A DNA stretch of 28,366 nt from Veillonellaceae bacterium. GTDB lineage: Bacteria > Bacillota_C > Negativicutes > UBA1444. Below the pieces are notes generated by a model. The model saw nothing but the letters and a program-made list of their open reading frames with translations, searched no databases and had not been told where the DNA came from. The stretch covers positions 1 to 28,366 of the forward strand of contig JAAZNU010000035.1 in the NCBI GenBank assembly GCA_012798135.1, read 5' to 3'. Shown here piece by piece: positions 24,789 through 28,366 of the stretch (its first letter is position 1; each line of letters opens with the position of its first letter). A program made the position numbers and the translations under genes.

Positions 24789-25976
24789 TTATCGGCTCAG
24801 CATCTTGCGGGCAAATTCGAGACCGAACTCGAAACATTTTTGCAGTTCCTCGGGAGTTGGTGCCCACTTCAACGTAGGTCCCGCCATTTCCACCGGAACT
24901 CCGGCCGCCTTGAGGGCGATCTCGATGTCCGCCTGCGCGCCGCCGGCCCAGCCATAGGCGCCAAAGGCGGCGCCAGACTTATTCAGGGGCTTCAGGCCCT
25001 TCAAATAGTAAAGAAATCCGGCCATTCCCGGCAACATTCCGTTATTCAGAGTCGAAGCGCCGATAATCAGCCCGCGGGCTGACAACAGTTCAGCCACCAT
25101 TTCGCTCTTGTCCGATTCCGCCATCCGATAAAGCTTGACTTTGATGCCGCCGGCGGTCAAGCCTTCCAGAATCTTGCGGGCCATAGCTTCGGTGCTGCCC
25201 CACATCGTATCATAAACGACCAACACCATCGGTTCGGTTTCGCCGACCCCCCATTTTTTATACAACGCTACGATTTCCGCGACATGGGCTCGCCAAATGA
25301 CGCCATGACTCGGCGCAATCATCCGGATCGGCAGCGTCGACAGACTATCCAGGGCCTTTAGCACCAATCGGCTGAATGGCATCAGGATATTGGCATAATA
25401 CTTTCTGGCTTCATACAATGTCTCGGCCAGATCATTTTCATCGTCAAACTTAAAATTAGTAGAATAATGCTGGCCAAACGCATCGTTGGAAAACAGAATC
25501 TGCTCGTCTTCCAAATAAGTGGCCATTGAATCCGGCCAGTGCAGCATCGGCAACGGCACAAACCGGAGCGTGTGCTTGCCCAGCGAAAGGGAATCACCGT
25601 TTTTCACCACCTGAAAATCGAATTCCCGGCCAAAATATTTGACGGTTTCGCCACGGCCCTGTTCCGTAATGATGACTTTCGCTTGCGGCGCGGCATCCAT
25701 GAACGTCGGCAATCCACTGCTGTGATCGGGTTCAACATGGTTTACAACCACGTAGTCGATCTTTGTCGGGTCGACGATCTCGCGGACCCGTTCCAATAAT
25801 TCTTTGGCAAACGGCGCCTTCACGGTATCGATCAGGCAGATCTTCTCATCCACGATAAGATAAGAATTGTACGTGACTCCACGCGGTGTCTTATATCCAT
25901 GAAAATCGCGGTTGGTCCAGTCCACCGCCCCCACCTGATATATTCCTTTGGCAAGCTCTGCATTAAACATGGACAT
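24789..25976 (-). CDS. fprA: Flavodiiron protein (A-type flavoprotein)
   Basis: Reduces O2 to water and/or NO to N2O in anaerobes, protecting from oxygen and nitrosative stress. 395 aa, standard two-domain A-class. The metallo-beta-lactamase-like diiron domain has the ligand set H80-x-E82-x-D84-H85, H146, D165 and H224 (VNHVEPDHSSG, LHWPDSM, FSNDAFGQH, PSHG). The C-terminal flavodoxin domain starts VVYDTMWGSTEAMA. No rubredoxin is fused, so a separate reductant is needed. The ATG at 25974-25976 follows AAAGGGGG. Divergent from speD; promoter at 26060-26089. Confidence 0.95.
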   Translation of the reverse strand: MSMFNAELAKGIYQVGAVDWTNRDFHGYKTPRGVTYNSYLIVDEKICLIDTVKAPFAKELLERVREIVDPTKIDYVVVNHVEPDHSSGLPTFMDAAPQAKVIITEQGRGETVKYFGREFDFQVVKNGDSLSLGKHTLRFVPLPMLHWPDSMATYLEDEQILFSNDAFGQHYSTNFKFDDENDLAETLYEARKYYANILMPFSRLVLKALDSLSTLPIRMIAPSHGVIWRAHVAEIVALYKKWGVGETEPMVLVVYDTMWGSTEAMARKILEGLTAGGIKVKLYRMAESDKSEMVAELLSARGLIIGASTLNNGMLPGMAGFLYYLKGLKPLNKSGAAFGAYGWAGGAQADIEIALKAAGVPVEMAGPTLKWAPTPEELQKCFEFGLEFARKMLSR

Positions 25977-26059
25977 CGATGCTTCCCCCTTTATGATCAA
26001 AATTGAGGACAGTCAGGCACGGATGCATAAGCGCCTGCCTTCCTAGTTGTTCCTACTAA

Positions 26060-26089
26060 ATTCTACCTTTGACCCTCCCTTTCCTGCAA
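26060..26089 (-). promoter_or_regulatory. Candidate promoter of fprA
   Basis: TTGCAG (revcomp of 26084-26089), 18-base spacer, TAGAAT (revcomp of 26060-26065). It leaves a leader of about 80 bases, in which AGGCGC (minus) and GTGCCT can form a 6-bp hairpin around 26014-26035. Confidence 0.5.
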
Positions 26090-26128
26090 GTCATCGTAGG
26101 TAATTGATTCCGTTATTTTCGCTGGGAA

Positions 26129-26157
26129 TTGCATGGTTGCGATTGGTAAAGTATAAT
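26129..26157 (+). promoter_or_regulatory. Promoter of the SpeD homologue
   Basis: TTGCAT (26129-26134), 17-base spacer and perfect TATAAT (26152-26157). Leader of about 60 bases to the TTG start. Divergent from the fprA promoter, 40 bases apart. Confidence 0.7.
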
Positions 26158-26226
26158 AGTTTAATATACAAAACCCTCAGTTTCTAATTCAACCCTTGAT
26201 AGGAAAAACAAAAAGAGGTGACATAT

Positions 26227-26676
26227 TTGGCTGCCATTGGCCGACACACTACCGCCGACTTCTACGGTTGCCGCCGGGATGCTCTTAACAATATGGAGCT
26301 GTTACAAACCATGCTGTCGACAGCCCTTCATGCCGCGGAGCTAAAAATGCTCAGCGTTCAAAGCTACCAGTTTTCTCCGGAGGGAATCACGGTTGTTGCC
26401 CTGCTGACGGACGGCCATCTGGCCATCCATACTTATCCGGAAGTTGGATTCGCCGCTATCGACATATTCACCTGTGATAGCCACAGCATGCCGGAAAAAG
26501 CGCTCACCGTCATCAAATCCGCCCTGGTCCCGGAAAAGACCAAAAACACCCTGATCAAGCGTGGTGATTTCGGGTCTGAACGGGACATGAAACCCCGAAC
26601 CAAAACCCATTCCGGTCCAATTCGCAAAGTTCGCGACACCGGCACGAAAGTACTCAAGTTCTTGTCCAATAAATAA
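26227..26676 (+). CDS. SpeD (AdoMet decarboxylase) homologue lacking the pyruvoyl serine
   Basis: SpeD enzymes decarboxylate S-adenosylmethionine for spermidine synthesis after self-cleavage at a serine that becomes the pyruvoyl cofactor. This 149-aa protein is clearly of the family: GRH (5-7), YGC (13-15), IHTYPE (67-72) and IDIFTC (78-83). From the TTG start at 26227 (GAGGTG 6 bases upstream) the numbering matches the Thermotoga/Bacillus proteins. The usual E62-S63 is D62-G63 here, confirmed in the DNA (gac ggc, 26410-26415), while H68 and C83 remain. Without Ser63 the standard pyruvoyl cofactor cannot form, so it is probably not an active decarboxylase of the known kind. A basic ~30-residue tail is extra. 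No speE or other polyamine gene is near. Function unknown. Confidence 0.85.
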   Translation: MAAIGRHTTADFYGCRRDALNNMELLQTMLSTALHAAELKMLSVQSYQFSPEGITVVALLTDGHLAIHTYPEVGFAAIDIFTCDSHSMPEKALTVIKSALVPEKTKNTLIKRGDFGSERDMKPRTKTHSGPIRKVRDTGTKVLKFLSNK

Positions 26677-26694
26677 TGTTTCGTTAAACTTTGC

Positions 26695-26723
26695 TTGACA
26701 ATTTTATCACAATGGATAATAAT
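26695..26723 (+). promoter_or_regulatory. Promoter of rubrerythrin
   Basis: Perfect TTGACA (26695-26700), 17-base spacer, AATAAT (26718-26723, 5/6 to consensus). Starts 19 bases after the speD stop; no terminator seen between. Confidence 0.75.
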
Positions 26724-26730
26724 AATCCAT
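26712..26730 (+). promoter_or_regulatory. Fur/PerR-like operator over the rubrerythrin -10 box
   Basis: ATGGATAAT-A-ATAATCCAT is a 9-1-9 inverted repeat with one mismatched pair. Its central 7-1-7 part agrees at 11 of 14 positions with the Fur-family consensus TGATAAT-N-ATTATCA. It covers the -10 element, where a bound PerR- or Fur-type repressor would block transcription. Rubrerythrins are classic PerR targets in clostridia. Confidence 0.55.
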
Positions 26731-26764
26731 AGAAAATATGTCAAATTTTTAAGGAGGGTTTACC

Positions 26765-27262
26765 TTGAACAACACCCAAAAAAATCTTGCCGCCGCCTTT
26801 GCCGGAGAATCCCAGGCCAATCGCAAATATCTCGCTTTTGCCAAACAAGCCGACGCCGAAAAATTGCCCCAGGTCGCCAAACTATTTCGGGCAGCTGCGG
26901 AAGCTGAAACTATTCATGCGCACACTCACCTTCGCAATTTGGGAATGATCAAGTCCACCACCGAAAACCTTCGGGAAGCCATCGCCGGTGAAACTTACGA
27001 ATTTACGGAAATGTATCCCAGCTTCATCAGTGAAGCACAAAACGAAAATCAATCCGCGGCGATTGTAAAAGGAATGCAACTGGCCAACGACGCCGAAAAA
27101 GTTCACGCTTCTCTCTATCAAAAAGCGTTGGATACATTGGGAAATCCAGTGTCCGTCGATTACTACCTGTGCAGCGTCTGCGGCCATATCGCTGAAGGCA
27201 CCGCGCCTGACCAGTGTCCGATCTGCGGCGCAAAAGCTGCGGCGTATAAAAAAGTCGACTAA
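26765..27262 (+). CDS. rbr: Rubrerythrin (peroxide reductase)
   Basis: Reduces hydrogen peroxide in the cytoplasm of anaerobes with electrons from NAD(P)H via rubredoxin-type partners. 165 aa, small form. The N-terminal four-helix diiron domain carries the Glu/His ligand pattern (E15 in AGESQANRKY; E48-x2-H51 in EAETIHAH; E76 in AGETYE; E111 and H114 region in DAEKVHA). The C-terminal rubredoxin-like domain has C136-x2-C139 and C151-x2-C154. The start is TTG at 26765-26767, with AAGGAGGG 6-7 bases upstream and a promoter/operator just before it. Ends in a long terminator hairpin. Confidence 0.95.
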   Translation: MNNTQKNLAAAFAGESQANRKYLAFAKQADAEKLPQVAKLFRAAAEAETIHAHTHLRNLGMIKSTTENLREAIAGETYEFTEMYPSFISEAQNENQSAAIVKGMQLANDAEKVHASLYQKALDTLGNPVSVDYYLCSVCGHIAEGTAPDQCPICGAKAAAYKKVD

Positions 27263-27279
27263 AATCAACATTTATGCAA

Positions 27280-27329
27280 CGCATAAAAGGGCAGGGAATG
27301 AATTTTAATCATTCCCTGCCCTTTTTATG
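27280..27329. terminator. Strong bidirectional terminator between rubrerythrin and the barstar-like gene
   Basis: GCATAAAAGGGCAGGGAATGA pairs with TCATTCCCTGCCCTTTTTATGC (one bulged T) around ATTTTAA, a ~21-bp stem. The T-run follows on the plus strand, and CCCTTTT follows on the minus strand, so it can end both convergent transcripts. The rest of 27330-27427 shows nothing recognisable. Confidence 0.88.
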
Positions 27330-27427
27330 CGATCTCCGACTTGGTCCATAAGACTATATGATACTGTAGGCCAAGGAACCGGTACTAAAGCGGTAGTAAA
27401 ACCAATATCCTGGTAGCTCGCAAACAT

Positions 27428-27868
27428 TCATTTAGGTTCTTGCCGCCGGCTGATTCTTTCCAGTGGAAACCGGATTATCACTGAATTCTTCGGCTTTTCC
27501 ACAGATTCCGCAATATTCCACACTTCTGGTTCACCGTTCCAGGAGCTGGCCGTCAAAATCCCGTCGATAAACAGATCGGCTTGGATCAACGGCTGAAATT
27601 TTTCATTTTTCAGATAGTCAATTAGTAAATGAGCTTCCGCTACATAATCGGGCCGATTCTCTTCTTCAACCACCACAAAGCCAAAATCCAGAAAATCCTC
27701 CCAGTCATCAAAGTCCTCGCCATAGCCCAGACTCAACACCTCCGACAACTCGGCCATAATCTCCGGCTGGTCACACCCTTCGATATTAAGGCACTCCACC
27801 ACCAACATCAATTTTCCTTTAGATAACGGAGCAATCAGCTCCTCAAACGACAAGATTCGATGTTTCAA
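27428..27868 (-). CDS. Acidic orphan protein with a barstar-like segment
   Basis: 146 aa from a TTG start at 27866-27868, set by AAAGGGG 8 bases upstream; the longer frame to 27901 has no such site. Not recognised with certainty. It is strongly acidic, without signal peptide or membrane segment. The stretch LGYGEDFDDWEDFLDF (47-62), after a hydrophobic strand (LMLVVECLNI) and a helix, resembles the barstar motif LxxYGxNxDAxxDxL, where barstar binds its ribonuclease. A barnase-like toxin partner is not in view. It has its own sigma-A promoter (27919-27948) and shares the terminator with rubrerythrin. An immunity role is inference only. Confidence 0.6.
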   Translation of the reverse strand: MKHRILSFEELIAPLSKGKLMLVVECLNIEGCDQPEIMAELSEVLSLGYGEDFDDWEDFLDFGFVVVEEENRPDYVAEAHLLIDYLKNEKFQPLIQADLFIDGILTASSWNGEPEVWNIAESVEKPKNSVIIRFPLERISRRQEPK

Positions 27869-27918
27869 CCGGCTGTCCCCTTTCCTGCACCACAATCCCA
27901 AGAAATGATTTATTGTTT

Positions 27919-27948
27919 ATTATCATGCTAAAACCGCTTTACTGTCAA
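27919..27948 (-). promoter_or_regulatory. Promoter of the barstar-like gene
   Basis: Perfect TTGACA (revcomp of 27943-27948), 18-base spacer, GATAAT (revcomp of 27919-27924, 5/6). Leader of about 45 bases. Confidence 0.65.
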
Positions 27949-27975
27949 TGTACAAATCAAAACTGTAGACATAAG

Positions 27976-28010
27976 CAAAAGCCCCTACGGGATTGAGTCC
28001 CGAAAGGGCT
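27976..28010 (-). terminator. Terminator after tRNA-Arg
   Basis: Minus strand AGCCCTTTCGGGACTCAATCCCGTAGGGGCT forms an imperfect two-part stem (AGCCC/GGGCT outer, CGGGA/TCCCG inner) followed by TTTTGCTT. It lies 9 bases after the tRNA CCA end. Confidence 0.75.
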
Positions 28011-28018
28011 GTTGTTCT

Positions 28019-28095
28019 TGGCGACCCCGGCGTGATTCGAACACGCGACCAACGGATTCGAAGTCCGGTACTCTATCCAGCTGAGCTACGGGGCC
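28019..28095 (-). tRNA. tRNA-Arg (TCG)
   Basis: 77-nt cloverleaf, acceptor GGCCCCG/CGGGGTC (one G-U), discriminator G, encoded CCA. The anticodon loop CTTCGAA gives TCG (reads CGA). The top pair of the anticodon stem (C27 with U43) is mismatched. Lies downstream of the rRNA operon terminator; I saw no convincing promoter in 28096-28183. Confidence 0.92.
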
Positions 28096-28183
28096 ATTCA
28101 CGTATTGGATATTGTTCGGCAAATGCATCCGAATTCCTGCCATGCATGAGAACGCAACAAAAAAAGATAAGATAATCAAGGAT

Positions 28184-28219
28184 GATAAAACCCTTCCGTA
28201 TACGCGGAAGGGTTTTATC
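28184..28219 (-). terminator. Terminator of the rRNA operon
   Basis: GATAAAACCCTTCCG (28184-28198) is perfectly complementary to CGGAAGGGTTTTATC (28205-28219): a 15-bp stem with 6-base loop, ending in a T-run on the minus strand. It sits 9 bases after the 5S rRNA end. Confidence 0.9.
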
Positions 28220-28227
28220 GGTTACAA

Positions 28228-28342
28228 CCGGCGGCGACCTACTCTTCCAGGCCGTTTCCAGCCAAGTACCATCGGCGCATGGGGTCTTAACTACCGTGTT
28301 CGGGATGGGAACGGGTGGAACCCCCCAGCCATCACCACCGGA
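28228..28342 (-). rRNA. rrf: 5S ribosomal RNA
   Basis: About 115 nt. The minus strand shows the conserved 5S segments CCCATCCCGAACACGG and GTTAAGACCC, and TAGGTCGCCGCCGG at the 3' end pairing with CCGGTGGTGATGGC at the 5' end (helix I). Ends are accurate to a few bases. It is the last gene of an rRNA operon entering from the right edge; a hairpin TGAGGG/CCCTCA (28347-28363) in the 23S-5S spacer may be a processing signal. Confidence 0.95.
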
Positions 28343-28366
28343 TCCATGAGGGTGCAACCCTCACAA

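Noticed and set aside
27985..28179. Short open frame across tRNA-Arg (PVAQLDRVPDFESVGRVFESR-type peptide)
   Set aside because: This is the well-known spurious translation of a tRNA gene.

Overview
The window is a chromosomal core region of a low-to-moderate GC Bacillota. The gene order ctsR-mcsA-mcsB-clpC-radA-disA / carD / PIN-TRAM-(glnS)-ispDF-gltX-cysS-mrnC-thyX-rlmB-sigH / tRNAs-tuf is the classic Firmicutes backbone. An anaerobe is suggested by the flavodiiron protein and rubrerythrin. The embedded glutaminyl-tRNA synthetase, together with the phosphotransbutyrylase, FAD-dependent ThyX and TTG/GTG starts, makes a Negativicutes (Sporomusaceae-like) host my best guess; this is inference. 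Nearly everything lies on the minus strand, so the biological order runs from high to low coordinates. Sigma-A type promoters and intrinsic terminators divide it into clear units.

From the right: end of an rRNA operon (5S rRNA and a strong terminator), tRNA-Arg, an acidic orphan protein with a barstar-like signature (minus), then two plus-strand genes, rubrerythrin and a SpeD homologue, each with its own promoter. The rubrerythrin promoter carries a Fur/PerR-like operator over the -10 box. The SpeD homologue has glycine where the pyruvoyl-forming serine should be, and is the most unusual gene here. Divergent from speD is flavodiiron protein fprA, followed by a PUA-domain rRNA methyltransferase.

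The heat-shock operon ctsR-mcsA-mcsB-clpC (23.4-18.9 kb) has a promoter whose spacer holds CtsR-like repeats, and ends in a perfect 28-bp palindrome. radA-disA (DNA repair and c-di-AMP checkpoint) follow. A small Cys-rich protein (plus strand, 15.9-16.3 kb) diverges from carD. carD has a terminator built over its stop codon. A new promoter then starts the long operon PIN/TRAM-glnS-ispDF-gltX-cysS-mrnC-thyX-rlmB, whose genes mostly overlap or abut. It covers translation, isoprenoid precursors, rRNA maturation and thymidylate. sigH has its own promoter and terminator.

Below sigH sits an orphan small P-loop ATPase resembling BrxF of type 3 BREX systems, with no other BREX gene in view. Its terminator is jammed against the ribosome binding site of the 6-phosphofructokinase gene. 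Then come a phosphate butyryltransferase, a zinc-ribbon Nudix hydrolase and undecaprenyl-diphosphatase uppP. A perfect-consensus promoter overlapping the uppP stop codon drives five tRNAs (Thr, Tyr, fMet, Thr, Met), followed by the start of tuf (EF-Tu), cut by the window edge.

Most genes are ordinary housekeeping. No CRISPR, insertion sequence or prophage was seen. The best leads are the serine-less SpeD, the lone BrxF-like ATPase, the Cys-rich MazG-like protein beside carD, and the barstar-like orphan.
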